A DNA stretch of 64,000 bases, taken from positions 3,844,001 through 3,908,000 of the forward strand of contig OY970352.1 in the NCBI GenBank assembly GCA_963718105.1, in the 5' to 3' direction. The notes below the pieces were generated by a model. It saw nothing but the letters and a program-made list of their open reading frames with translations. It had not been told where the DNA came from and made no database searches. Shown here piece by piece: positions 24,971 through 33,818 of this stretch (positions within the stretch are counted from its first letter, which is position 1; each line of letters begins with the position of its first letter). The stretch is from DASYKT01 sp963718105 (GTDB lineage: Bacteria; Acidobacteriota; Blastocatellia; Pyrinomonadales; Pyrinomonadaceae). Made by a program: the position numbers and the translations under genes.

Positions 24971-25903
24971 TTATCTCCAGCAAGGCGAATCGGAATACTC
25001 GGGATATTGGTCGAAACGTTGTTCGTAATCGCCGGCGTATTCCTTGAGATTGTGCTTGATCTTATTAAATACGTGGCAATAAAAGATCTCTTTGCTAATG
25101 CGTTCCTTCAAAAAAAGCATTGCGTTGATCTCGCTCCAATATTCCCGGCTCGCCCATAATTCGGTGGGCGTTCCGCCCATCTGGGCGGCAAGGTCGACCA
25201 GCTTTTTATCGTTTGTATCCGATCCGTTTTTCAGGAAGATCGAAATATAGACCGGCGTAAGCTTATTCTGCAACTGCAAAGATTTCACATTTGCCTGGGC
25301 GGTTTGGTTGACGTGCCCGATCTCGTGAGAGATCTTGGTGGCGGCGAGGATCCTTCCGCTTATCGAGTACGATCCGCCGGTCGACAAGGAATTCAGCACC
25401 GGGTAATAAACGGGTGCGGGATAGCCGTCATCGAGCTCGGCGCCGAGGGTAATAGTAGCCCCGACAAAATTGCCGGCGGTGTCCCATTGAAACTTGTCGG
25501 TTCCGGCCCCTTTCCCTTTATCGCCGGCGACTTTGATCGTCAGGACAAACCCTTTGTTGTCCGCATAGCTTTCCCACTGCCGGCGGCCAAATTCGGTGGA
25601 GAGTAATTCCGTTTTCCATTTTTCGAACCTGGCCCTGTATTTTTTTGGGATGTCCTCTTTAATGCCTCCGTCCGTGGGCGTATTAACGATATGTACCTCT
25701 GTGTCGGAACTTTCAAAGGCTCCGTCCGGTCCGGGCATGGGTAGCATTGATAGCCAGGATAACGGTCCGTAACCGGCCTGCTCAGCTTCATAAAGAGTAG
25801 TCGGAGCAGGGCGAAGATCGCTGCGAGCATTAAGACCGGTGAAAGACGCGGCAATAATAAGGAGAGCAAATATTAAAAGAAAGCAGAGTCGTCGCAGTTT
25901 CAT
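24971..25903 (-). CDS. Secreted protein with HExxH motif, putative metallopeptidase
   Basis: The 310-residue protein has an N-terminal signal peptide (RLCFLLIFALLIIAASFTGLNA). Around residue 200 it has TKISHEIGHVNQTAQ, a zincin-like HExxH motif. A possible third ligand could lie further on (e.g. the Glu in ASREYWSEINA), but I cannot fix it. No known family is recognised. It is a single minus-strand gene between the TonB receptor promoter region and the MITE. The motif alone gives moderate support for a zinc peptidase. Confidence 0.6.
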   Translation of the reverse strand: MKLRRLCFLLIFALLIIAASFTGLNARSDLRPAPTTLYEAEQAGYGPLSWLSMLPMPGPDGAFESSDTEVHIVNTPTDGGIKEDIPKKYRARFEKWKTELLSTEFGRRQWESYADNKGFVLTIKVAGDKGKGAGTDKFQWDTAGNFVGATITLGAELDDGYPAPVYYPVLNSLSTGGSYSISGRILAATKISHEIGHVNQTAQANVKSLQLQNKLTPVYISIFLKNGSDTNDKKLVDLAAQMGGTPTELWASREYWSEINAMLFLKERISKEIFYCHVFNKIKHNLKEYAGDYEQRFDQYPEYSDSPCWR

Positions 25904-26104
25904 CGAAAAGCCCTCAACTTCTACAATTTCAGATCACCGGAAGTGCGCGATCAATTACTAAACATTTCTCACAGATTCCCCGGCCTGTATTTCAGCCACA
26001 GATGTTTTGACACAAATTCACGATTAGAATTTAACATAATTTCGAACCCCCAAAAAGTTTTTGCCGGTCCGCCGGGTGTCTGTTCCTTCGCGCCTGTTTT
26101 TCGG
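25904..26104. other. Intergenic DNA flanking the MITE
   Basis: No gene or RNA is seen in these 201 bp. A stretch near 25994-26030 (CCACAGATGTTTTGACAC) resembles common dispersed intergenic words. Open frames here run into the MITE and have no coding character. Confidence 0.5.
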
Positions 26105-26345
26105 TAGTGTCCTAATTTGGGTTGTAAGTGCGGAGGCACATCGGATATTAGCCTGCCGTGATAACAGCAGGTACCGGCAATCATTAGAAACGCTGCGCTC
26201 TGGAGGAGCGCCGGGGCAGATTCGATCTTCCGCCGTCCGTTCAGGACTTTAACTTATCTTGCGCACTTGACCGGCGGCTTTCACCGCCGGCTAATTTCCC
26301 CTGCGCCTCCGGCGCAAATTTCCGACAACTCAAATTAGGACACTA
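26105..26345. mobile_element. MITE-like element, 241 bp, 20-bp terminal inverted repeats
   Basis: The left end TAGTGTCCTAATTTGGGTTG (26105-26124) and right end CAACTCAAATTAGGACACTA (26326-26345) are inverted copies with one mismatch. The ends start and finish with TA, as in IS630/Tc1-mariner type elements that insert at TA. The interior has no transposase but holds GC-rich hairpins (CCGGCGGCTTTCACCGCCGG). CTGTTTTTC occurs at 26094-26102 and again at 26346-26354. This fits a non-autonomous element mobilised in trans. Confidence 0.8.
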
Positions 26346-26370
26346 CTGTTTTTCAACAGCCTCGACAAAT

Positions 26371-26404
26371 AAAAAAGCGCGAGCTGTTTAACTCGCGCTT
26401 TTTT
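26371..26404. terminator. Bidirectional rho-independent terminator after preA
   Basis: AAAAAAGCGCGAG, an 8-base loop and CTCGCGCTTTTTT form a strong hairpin with A-run and T-run on either side. It lies 75 bp beyond the preA stop on the minus strand and would terminate transcription in both directions. Confidence 0.85.
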
Positions 26405-26478
26405 ATGTCAACTAAGAACATATTAAGGTTTAGCCGGAGGCTCTAACCGTCTTTCTCGTTTCCGAATAGTATAGGGCA

Positions 26479-27726
26479 TTACTGTGCCGCCGTTCTTTCT
26501 TTCCAGCTCTGCGGGTTGCTGCCGTCGTCGCGGCGCTCCATCGTGATCGCGCCCGGCGAAGGGCAGATCAAATAACAAAGATTGCAGCCGACACATTCTT
26601 CTTCGATCACGTGCGGGTAAGTTTTACCGTCAACCGTTTCAAAATCGAAGCTCTGGTGCGCGCCGTCTTCGCAGGCGATGTAGCACAAGTTGCAGCGGAT
26701 GCATTTCTCTTGATTTACCTGGGCGACGACCTTGTAATTGAGATCGAGGTTTCCCCAATCGGTCACGCTGCTGACGCTCTTGCCGATGATGTCGTTCACC
26801 GAGGCAAAACCTTTTTCATCAAGATAATTATTCATCCCGTCGATCATGTCTTCGACGATGCGGTAGCCGTAATGCATCACCGCCGTGCAGACCTGCACGT
26901 TACCCGCGCCGAGCAGCATAAATTCGACCGCGTCTCGCCAGGTCGAAATTCCGCCGATGCCGCTGATGGGAATATTGAACTCTTCGTCGCGGGCGAGCTC
27001 GGAAACCATATTGAGCGCGATCGGTTTTACGGCCGGGCCGCAGTATCCGCCGTGCGCGGCTTTGCCGTTGACGTTCGGATACGGGACCATCGTGTCGAGG
27101 TCCACACCGATGACGGAATTGATGGTGTTGATGAGCGAAACGGCGTCAGCCCCGCCTTTTTGCGCCGCGCGGCCGGGTGGTACGATGTGTGCCACGTTCG
27201 GCGTAAGCTTAACGATCACAGGCAGTTCAGAGACCTCTTTGACCCATTCGGTGACCATGCAGGTGTATTCAGGCACCTGGCCCATGGCGGCGCCCATTCC
27301 GCGTTCCGACATCCCGTGCGGGCAGCCGAAATTGAGTTCGAACCCGTCGGCGCCGGTGTCCTGCGAACGTTTCACGATCTCGTGCCAGGCCTCGCGTTTT
27401 GATTCGACCATCAGCGAAATGATCACCGCGTGGTCCGGATATTTCTTTTTGCACTCGGTGATCTCTTTGAGATTTACTTCGAGCGAACGGTCGGTGATAA
27501 GTTCGATGTTGTTAAGGCCGATCATGCGCATCGCGCCGTGATCGATCGCGGCCAGGCGCGAAGAAACGTTCATGATCGGTTCGCCCAGCGTTTTCCACAC
27601 CGCGCCGCCCCAGCCCGCGTCAAACGCGCGCTCGACCATCGAACCCATATTCGCCGGCGGCGCCGAAGCCAGCCAGAAAGGATTCGGCGATTTTATACCC
27701 GCAAAATTTATACTTAGATCTGCCAT
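26479..27726 (-). CDS. preA: NAD-dependent dihydropyrimidine dehydrogenase subunit PreA
   Basis: The 415-residue cytoplasmic subunit reduces uracil/thymine to the dihydro form. The first roughly 310 residues are a dihydroorotate-dehydrogenase-like FMN barrel (SINFAGIKSPNPFWLASAPP, FELNFGCPHGMSERGMGAAMGQ, ISGIGGISTWRDAVEFMLLGA). The C-terminus has two [4Fe-4S] motifs, CIRCNLCYIACEDGAHQ and CVGCNLCYLICPSPGAIT. Its partner PreT is encoded about 4.6 kb upstream in the same orientation; an M28 peptidase and a thioredoxin-fold gene on the same strand and one plus-strand secreted gene lie between. Usually preA and preT are adjacent, so this spread is unusual. Confidence 0.95.
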   Translation of the reverse strand: MADLSINFAGIKSPNPFWLASAPPANMGSMVERAFDAGWGGAVWKTLGEPIMNVSSRLAAIDHGAMRMIGLNNIELITDRSLEVNLKEITECKKKYPDHAVIISLMVESKREAWHEIVKRSQDTGADGFELNFGCPHGMSERGMGAAMGQVPEYTCMVTEWVKEVSELPVIVKLTPNVAHIVPPGRAAQKGGADAVSLINTINSVIGVDLDTMVPYPNVNGKAAHGGYCGPAVKPIALNMVSELARDEEFNIPISGIGGISTWRDAVEFMLLGAGNVQVCTAVMHYGYRIVEDMIDGMNNYLDEKGFASVNDIIGKSVSSVTDWGNLDLNYKVVAQVNQEKCIRCNLCYIACEDGAHQSFDFETVDGKTYPHVIEEECVGCNLCYLICPSPGAITMERRDDGSNPQSWKERTAAQ

Positions 27727-28002
27727 AGCTATTATTCAAAAGGTGGTATTAGATTTATTTCCAAAATGACTGCGCGTATTATCTCACAAATTTCAAAACT
27801 TATCGTAACTTTTTTGGATCTTGATCTCTTATACTCATCAGTCAAAAATGTCACGACGAAGCCGCAGAAAACGGATGCCTGCTTATGTTCTTTATCGGTC
27901 TAAACCCACTTTTCCAAAAATGCTCGACAATGCAGGCCTATTTACCTTAAGCTGGCAATACCCCTGTAAAATACCGTCAAAAAAACTTAAAGGAGAGTAC
28001 AT

Positions 28003-29613
28003 ATGAAATCGATTCTTTCGGTAGTTTTACTCGCTGTAATTACAATATTTTGCGGCGCCGAAGTATTAGCTATTGGTCCCGGCTGCATCCTCGTCGGAAG
28101 CACTCCAACCGGAAAACATGCTGACAATTACTTTTACACAGATTGCTATCCTATCGGGAGCGACCCCGATGATACACTTAGGCTGCAAGCTGCGATCACG
28201 GCCGCGTCGGAATCTACGCTTATCTTTAACGAATCCAATTACCTGGTGAGTGCACACTTGAACCTGCCTCAAAAGATCACACTGGAAGGATTGGCTCCTG
28301 CCGAGGGAGGTGTCACTATTTCAAAGATCACTTTGACCGTAGGCAACGATAGCATCTTTCGCATTAGCACGGGGCTTAAGGGGATCTCGATCAAAAAGCT
28401 GGGGCTCGCTGCCACTTCAACTACGAACACCTACGGTATAGAAGCACTGGGAACCACCGGCGCCTACTCCAGCCAGATGTTTCATTTTAGTAATCTGTGG
28501 ATCGCGGGTTTTTCTAAAGGTATCTACGTTCACACCACGGACACCACAAAAGGCTGGCAGTTTGACAATGTCCACATCGAAGACACTGTTTTCGAAGGTT
28601 GTAGCTATGGCATCTACCTGGATACTATAAATTCCGGATGGGAGATGAACAATCTCATGTTCAATTCGGGTGTCAATCAAAATGGTATCCACATCGAATA
28701 TGGCGGATACATTAATATGAATCTGATCGTCGGAAACGGGACCAGGAGTCATGGCGTTCCCGCGGCCGGTGAATTCATTTGGATCAATGGCCAGCACGGG
28801 CCAATAACCATGCAGAATATCAATGGTGAGGCTTTTAAAAAGACCTTGATCGTGGATGGCACCGACAGTTATAAGACCTTTCCTATAATCATTTCCAACA
28901 GCGATCTGCAGGAGTGTCATTGGCAGGACGGTCTCGTTACCAAGCCTTCCGTGGTTTTTAAAAATACGACGGTGGTTTCCCAGGCGAATAGTTATTCCTG
29001 TCCTGGTACGCAAGCAAGACCGAGCGTCGAGGGCTGGGCAGAAGTCTATTCTACCGGTGATAAATTCTGCTACGACGCTTCTGCCGACTGTTTTGACACC
29101 AGCAATCCATTTGACGATAGCGCTCGCAGCGGTTGGGCTATAAACAGTCCTATTGCCCTGGTACGGACCGATTCGATCGGAGACTACAATGATTACACCA
29201 AGGCATTTGTCGATATTACATCTACTTACTTGTCGTCAGAACCGCCTCATAAACCGCTGCTTTCGCTGACACACAGCCTTTATACTTCGGGAACGTGGTA
29301 TAAATACCGCTACACTTTCGCGAGAAATGCGACCACGGGCCGGCTTGAGGTGGATGGCGATCTGAACGGTACCTACCCTCATAGTTCCAGCAGCCCGTCT
29401 ATCGGTTATTCCTTTAAGAACGGGCCGGTACAACTGCACGGCGTTACCGCGTCTGATCTATCCGGCGGTGGTTATAATCTGTCGAGCGGTGACAAGGGAT
29501 CAATGCTTTATTGTTCTAATTGTACTGCCGGAACCAATCCGTGCTCGACCAGCGGGGGAGGCGGCGGCGCACTCGCGATCAGGATCGAAAGCGGCAACTG
29601 GGCGTGTAAATAG
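28003..29613 (+). CDS. Secreted right-handed beta-helix (pectin-lyase-fold) protein
   Basis: The 536-residue protein has a signal peptide (MKSILSVVLLAVITIFCGAEVLA) and an excellent ribosome site (AAAGGAG, 7 bp spacing). The middle (about 60-330) shows repeated short strands ending in asparagine or glycine turns (GIEALGTTGAYSSQMFHFSNLWIAGFSKGIYVH, FEGCSYGIYLDTINS), typical of parallel beta-helices. The C-terminus is Ser/Thr/Gly-rich with paired cysteines. No lyase or hydrolase active site can be assigned; tail-spike-like or polysaccharide-binding roles are possible. It is the only plus-strand gene between 11.2 kb and the end, and is followed by a strong terminator, so it is a single-gene unit. 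Confidence 0.7.
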   Translation: MKSILSVVLLAVITIFCGAEVLAIGPGCILVGSTPTGKHADNYFYTDCYPIGSDPDDTLRLQAAITAASESTLIFNESNYLVSAHLNLPQKITLEGLAPAEGGVTISKITLTVGNDSIFRISTGLKGISIKKLGLAATSTTNTYGIEALGTTGAYSSQMFHFSNLWIAGFSKGIYVHTTDTTKGWQFDNVHIEDTVFEGCSYGIYLDTINSGWEMNNLMFNSGVNQNGIHIEYGGYINMNLIVGNGTRSHGVPAAGEFIWINGQHGPITMQNINGEAFKKTLIVDGTDSYKTFPIIISNSDLQECHWQDGLVTKPSVVFKNTTVVSQANSYSCPGTQARPSVEGWAEVYSTGDKFCYDASADCFDTSNPFDDSARSGWAINSPIALVRTDSIGDYNDYTKAFVDITSTYLSSEPPHKPLLSLTHSLYTSGTWYKYRYTFARNATTGRLEVDGDLNGTYPHSSSSPSIGYSFKNGPVQLHGVTASDLSGGGYNLSSGDKGSMLYCSNCTAGTNPCSTSGGGGGALAIRIESGNWACK

Positions 29614-29632
29614 ATCTGTGTACGTTTCCGCA

Positions 29633-29667
29633 AAAAAAAGAGCTTCGCTCCGGCGAAGCTCTTTTCG
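29633..29667 (+). terminator. Rho-independent terminator after the beta-helix gene
   Basis: AAAAGAGCTTCGC, loop TCCG, and GCGAAGCTCTTTT form a 13-bp stem followed by a T-rich tract, 20 bp beyond the stop codon. The A-run on the other side means it may work from both strands. Confidence 0.9.
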
Positions 29668-29686
29668 TTAAATATTGAAGATTCTT

Positions 29687-29712
29687 ATTCGTGCTATTTG
29701 TGACATTCGTGG
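29687..29712 (+). repeat. 26-bp dispersed repeat, copy 2
   Basis: Same sequence as 24885-24910 with one base changed (ATTCGTGCTATTTGTGAC...). It lies just after the terminator of the beta-helix gene. Confidence 0.75.
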
Positions 29713-29780
29713 AGGCCTTCTCGACCTTATAGGCAAAGCCATTTTACATTCAGGTCTGCATAGTGATTACCTGAAATCTG

Positions 29781-29883
29781 TTTAGAGACGGTCTCCGACC
29801 GCCATCTTTTATAGTGGAAAGTATTAGGCTTTTTTGAATTAAAAGTTGTCATCTTATCCAAGGGGTCAAAGACCGCTTCTAAA
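29781..29883. repeat. Small palindromic element with roughly 20-bp inverted ends
   Basis: The left end TTTAGAGACGGTCTCCGACC and the right end, which reads TTTAGAAGCGGTCTTTGACC on the minus strand, are inverted copies with several mismatches around an AT-rich centre. The whole is 103 bp with no coding potential. It could be another non-autonomous element or a REP pair. Confidence 0.6.
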
Positions 29884-29897
29884 CGGATAGATCAGAT

Positions 29898-30980
29898 CTA
29901 ATCTTTTTTGGCCAATTGATACATCTTCTCATTCAGCACCGCTTCGTCGTTAAAAGTAAAATCAGGGTCGATGTAGGCGACCTTGCCTTTTTGATCGACG
30001 ATCACCGAGACGCGATTATTATACCCGTTCGGATTGTAGCTGAAATATTGTGACGAGACCGAATAATCCGGGTCGTTCGCGTATTCGACGTTATACGTCC
30101 CGATGACCTCTTTCCACTTATTCAAAATAGAAGTTGTCGAGCTCGAGATCATGATCCGCCGCGGCTCTTTCGGTGTTTTTTTGGGAACGCGGTCGATGGC
30201 TTTTATCTGCGCGATGCAGGTCTCCATCTGCGGGGCAAAGAGCGGGCTTACGGCCACCGCGAATATTTCGCCGGGTTTCGGCAATGTTCCGCTAAACGCC
30301 GCCGGGTAAAAAGAAAGCAGAACGACCGTGCCGCGCAGATCGGAAAGCATTTCCTTTTCGTTCACCTGAAAATCCGGCGCTTTGTCGCCGACTTTCAAAG
30401 ATCTTTTGGCTGGAGCATTTACTTTTCCATCGAGGCCGCTCTGTTCCTTCAACTTCTTTTCCAGCGGCTTAAGATGCTCGCCCTGCGCGCGGTAGGCCCT
30501 GTCAATATGCGTGATAATTTCTTTCGAGTCGAGCAAAACTACCGTGGAATCGGCTTTTTTGTCCGCCGGGTGTCCCACTTCGAAATAGGAAAACCAATCT
30601 CCTTTTTCGTCGTAGATGACAGTCATCCCGCCCAGGATGTTCATGGTGCTTTTCGCTTCGTCGGGCTTATCTTTTACTATCAAAAATATTTTGGTTGCAG
30701 GGGCTTTCTTTAAACCTTCGAAGGCCAGCTTTTGGTCAAAGTAATAGTAAAACGACTGGGTGAGCATGCTCGCATAATCGCAATCATAGGTGAGCGAAGG
30801 CATAAAAACGACGATCGTATTATCGGCCGGCTTTTTGTCACCCAAATTTTTATCGGTGGATATGTTCTCGACCGGAAACCTTGCCCCGAGAGTAAGTTTT
30901 TCCGCGCGCGCTTCGGCAATCGCACCGCAAAAACATATCGCGATAAAAACCAGGTAAATTATTTTTTTCATATTGCACAT
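29898..30980 (-). CDS. Secreted tandem thioredoxin-fold protein, peroxiredoxin-like but lacking the peroxidatic Cys
   Basis: The 360-residue protein has a signal peptide (IIYLVFIAICFCGAIAEARA). Two redox-fold halves are visible: residues about 28-165 (LTLGARFPVENIS...IVVFMPSLTYDCDYASM) and about 190-355 (KVGDKAPDFQVNEKEMLSDLRGTVVLLSFYPAAFSGTL). In AhpC/Prx proteins the FxPxxxxxxC segment carries the peroxidatic Cys; here it reads FYPAAFSGTLPKPGE with no cysteine. The protein is thus probably not a peroxidase in its second half. Cys residues remain in the first half (YDCDY) and at METC. No function can be named. Confidence 0.6.
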   Translation of the reverse strand: MCNMKKIIYLVFIAICFCGAIAEARAEKLTLGARFPVENISTDKNLGDKKPADNTIVVFMPSLTYDCDYASMLTQSFYYYFDQKLAFEGLKKAPATKIFLIVKDKPDEAKSTMNILGGMTVIYDEKGDWFSYFEVGHPADKKADSTVVLLDSKEIITHIDRAYRAQGEHLKPLEKKLKEQSGLDGKVNAPAKRSLKVGDKAPDFQVNEKEMLSDLRGTVVLLSFYPAAFSGTLPKPGEIFAVAVSPLFAPQMETCIAQIKAIDRVPKKTPKEPRRIMISSSTTSILNKWKEVIGTYNVEYANDPDYSVSSQYFSYNPNGYNNRVSVIVDQKGKVAYIDPDFTFNDEAVLNEKMYQLAKKD

Positions 30981-31128
30981 CTTTCGGGTCCGGGTAGATT
31001 TCCGATAATTTCTCAGATGTTATATGAACTATCTCATTCCGGAAAATTGCAATTTTTCGCGGGTCAGGCACGCACAACGCCTTTTATTAAAGATTAATAC
31101 TTGCTCATCCTAATATTCGTTCCAAAAG

Positions 31129-32205
31129 CTATTTATCCGGACTTCTTTTGGATTTTGTCTTTTGGAGCTCAATATTTTCTTTCTCAATTTGCGTCAACTT
31201 CTCGTCAAATGTTTTGACCGCCTCAAGGGTTATTTCTACCGCGCGAACGTAGAATTCAGCATATTCATTTTTAATATACTTAAAATCGTCGGTTGATTGG
31301 TGATAATCCCGGTGATCCTCGACGGCAAAATAAATAAACGGGATGTTTTGTAAATGAAAAGGATAATGATCTGACTCGTCCGTCCAATCTTGATCCTCTC
31401 CCCCTTTCGGATTCCACTTAGAGCTGTCGTGTCCGGTTAACAATTTTATCCCTTTGTTTTTAGCTATTTTGGCAATTTTAATCAGGTACCGATTAAAAAA
31501 CGGATACTGAAATGTTCCGGCCGCATAAAGCTCGTTGCAATTATGACTAATCATATCGAGATTGATATTAATTATCATCGAATCCAATGCTACCGGCGGC
31601 GAGGCGACAAAATGTCTACTGCCTTGAAGTCCATCGCTTACTGTCTTTTTTTGTTCGTCGGTCATTCCCCTGGTGTCGACGGTTCTTTCCTCGGCGTCGA
31701 ATGCTGCAAATATTATCGAATTTTCAGGAGGGTTTTTGTTGAAATATTCAGCTAGGGCAAATAAAGCGGCTGTACCCGAGGCATTGTCGTCAGCGCCGTT
31801 ATGGATCTGGCCATCCCTGATACCGAGATGATCATAATGCGCTGTTATAACAATATATTTACCCGGTTTGCTCTTTCCTTTAATGTAGCCGATTACATTA
31901 GTGCCGTTGAATGTTTCTTTATTGCTGTCGGTAAACGTGAACGGCTGCAGATAAGAATTGCCCTGTGATTTCAAACCGACTTCCTGAAATCTTTTCAAGA
32001 CATATTCGCGCGCTTTTTTCCCGCCGTCTGTGCCAACTTTCCGCCCCAGCATATCGTCAGCGGAGAGTGTTTCCACGTCAAGCAGCATCTGCTGGACATT
32101 AACAATAACAGCAGAAGTCGGTATAGGTTTTTTTGGCTGTGCCAGCGCTGTTTGAAGCAGCAGCATCGCTGCGATCAGTAAAAATAAAACTTTTGTGAGA
32201 GTCAT
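31129..32205 (-). CDS. Secreted M28-family zinc aminopeptidase
   Basis: The 358-residue protein has a signal peptide (VLFLLIAAMLLLQTALA). The metal ligands of M28 are all visible: His in ITAHYDHLG, bridging Asp in NGADDNASG, the catalytic/ligand Glu pair in FDAEERTVD, Asp in NINLDMISHN and His in EDHRDYHQSTDD. It would release N-terminal amino acids from peptides in the periplasm or outside. It is on the same strand as preT and preA but functionally unrelated as far as can be seen. Confidence 0.88.
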   Translation of the reverse strand: MTLTKVLFLLIAAMLLLQTALAQPKKPIPTSAVIVNVQQMLLDVETLSADDMLGRKVGTDGGKKAREYVLKRFQEVGLKSQGNSYLQPFTFTDSNKETFNGTNVIGYIKGKSKPGKYIVITAHYDHLGIRDGQIHNGADDNASGTAALFALAEYFNKNPPENSIIFAAFDAEERTVDTRGMTDEQKKTVSDGLQGSRHFVASPPVALDSMIININLDMISHNCNELYAAGTFQYPFFNRYLIKIAKIAKNKGIKLLTGHDSSKWNPKGGEDQDWTDESDHYPFHLQNIPFIYFAVEDHRDYHQSTDDFKYIKNEYAEFYVRAVEITLEAVKTFDEKLTQIEKENIELQKTKSKRSPDK

Positions 32206-32317
32206 ATCTTGAAATCAGCCTTTCTTAATTTTATTCGGGCGAATTTATGTCTTCGCCGCTCAAACTTTATGTATTCTCTGCGCCACGAGTTTGCCATCAA
32301 ACTTCAGATGTATAGTT

Positions 32318-33676
32318 TTAGTGCGGCGCGTAAATTTTTTCGACGACAGGCACCTTTGCTCCCGCGAAGTTAACTTCTTGACCTGTCAAACTTTTATGAA
32401 TCCCCTGCGCGGCCAGTTTCCCCATCTGCGAAGCGTCCACCGCCTCACGGCCGCCGTTGACGCAGTCGCCGCCGGCAAATATCTGCGCGTTGCTGGTTTG
32501 CATCGTTTCGGGGTCTACTTTTACTTTTCCGTCAATATCGGTTTCGACGCCCGCCGCCGCCAGAAAGCCGCGCATCTTTTGCTGGCCCGTCGCTTTGATC
32601 ACCATTTCGCAGGGAATGTCGAAAGTTTCGTCCGAGGAAGTTGATTTACATCGCAGCGCCGTGACCTCGCCATTACCCACGACCTCGACCGGCACGGTGT
32701 TCCAATGAAATTCGATCTCATCTTTTTTCGCCAGCTCATACTCATAATCGTAAGCGGGCATATCTTTTTGCGAACGGCGATAGATCATCATCACTTTTTC
32801 GGCGCCTAAGCGTTTGGCCTGTGTCACGGCATCGACCGCCGTGTTGCCCGCGCCGATCACCGCAACCGTTTTGCCGAGCGGTATACTTTTCCAATCGCGC
32901 GTTTTCACGTATTCGATAAAAGCGAGCGCGTCATAAACTCCGGCCAGGTTTTCGCCCGGAATGTTGAGATGGTTTGTGCTTCCCAAACCGACCGCCACGA
33001 ACACTGCGTCGTGATCTGCCAGCAGGGCCGCGACAGGAATTTCTTTTCCGATCTCGGTGCCGGTCTTAAATTCCACACCCATTTTTTTGACGTGCTCGAC
33101 TTCATCGAGCGAAACTTTTTGCGGCATTTTGTATTCCGCCATGCCGTAAGTATCAAGGCCCCCGGCCATCGGCTTGCGCTCAAAAACGGTCACCTCGTGA
33201 CCGAGCCGCGAGAGATATGACGCGCAGGAAATGCCCGCCGGGCCGGAACCGATGATCGCCACGGACTTACCCGTCGGTTCGCCCTTCTCGTATATCTGCC
33301 GCCCTTTTTCCATCGCATAGTCGGTGGCATAGCGCTGCAGCCGTCCGATCTCGATCGGTTTGTCGATCAGAGTTTTTTCCACACACGCGCCTTCGCATAA
33401 GGCTTCGACCGGGCAGACACGCGCGCAGGTCGCGCCGATAGGATTAGCGTCAAAGATCACCCGCGCCGAGCCCATCAGATTTCCGCTGGCGATCTTTTTG
33501 ATAAAAGACGGCACGTCGATGTGCGTGGGGCAGGCATGAATGCACGGTGCGTCATAACAATATAGACAGCGGTTTGCTTCGTGCAGCGCCTCGGCTTCGG
33601 TCAACGCCGGGTTGATCTCCGCAAAGTTTTTCTCGATCTGCGAAATATCGAGCGGTGAATGGTGTGTTATTGACAT
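32318..33676 (-). CDS. preT: NAD-dependent dihydropyrimidine dehydrogenase subunit PreT
   Basis: The 452-residue flavoprotein passes electrons from NADH to PreA. The N-terminal domain has the clustered cysteines of the GltD/DPD type (CLYCYDAPCIHACP, CARVCPVEALCEGAC) for Fe-S centres. The FAD site is AIIGSGPAGISCASYL and the NAD site is AVIGAGNTAVDAVTQA. The sequence agrees with E. coli PreT over its full length. PreA lies about 4.6 kb away on the same strand. A Rid-family protein gene lies about 140 bp upstream. Confidence 0.95.
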   Translation of the reverse strand: MSITHHSPLDISQIEKNFAEINPALTEAEALHEANRCLYCYDAPCIHACPTHIDVPSFIKKIASGNLMGSARVIFDANPIGATCARVCPVEALCEGACVEKTLIDKPIEIGRLQRYATDYAMEKGRQIYEKGEPTGKSVAIIGSGPAGISCASYLSRLGHEVTVFERKPMAGGLDTYGMAEYKMPQKVSLDEVEHVKKMGVEFKTGTEIGKEIPVAALLADHDAVFVAVGLGSTNHLNIPGENLAGVYDALAFIEYVKTRDWKSIPLGKTVAVIGAGNTAVDAVTQAKRLGAEKVMMIYRRSQKDMPAYDYEYELAKKDEIEFHWNTVPVEVVGNGEVTALRCKSTSSDETFDIPCEMVIKATGQQKMRGFLAAAGVETDIDGKVKVDPETMQTSNAQIFAGGDCVNGGREAVDASQMGKLAAQGIHKSLTGQEVNFAGAKVPVVEKIYAPH

Positions 33677-33689
33677 AATGTTTTCATTG

Positions 33690-33804
33690 AGAGATTTTAC
33701 AGGGATTAAGGGGATAAAAGGGATATAAGAATGAGTTTTGCTTTATCTCCTCCATCCCTTTCATCCCTGTAAATTTCTCTCTGTGTTCTCTGTGAACTCT
33801 GTGG
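33690..33804. repeat. Intergenic repeat family D, copy 1
   Basis: TTTTACAGGGATTAAGGGGAT on the left and ATCCCTTTCATCCCTGTAAA on the right form an inverted pair. They are followed by TCTCTGTGTTCTCTGTGAACTCTGTGG, the complement of the CCACAGAGTTCACAGAGA word seen at 52797. A shorter piece also occurs near 54582-54598. It sits between preT and the Rid gene. Confidence 0.75.
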
Positions 33805-33818
33805 TAAAAATTCTCAAG

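Noticed and set aside
25969..26252. Short open frames on both strands near the MITE
   Set aside because: They run through the terminal repeat of the MITE and have no ribosome site or protein-like composition.
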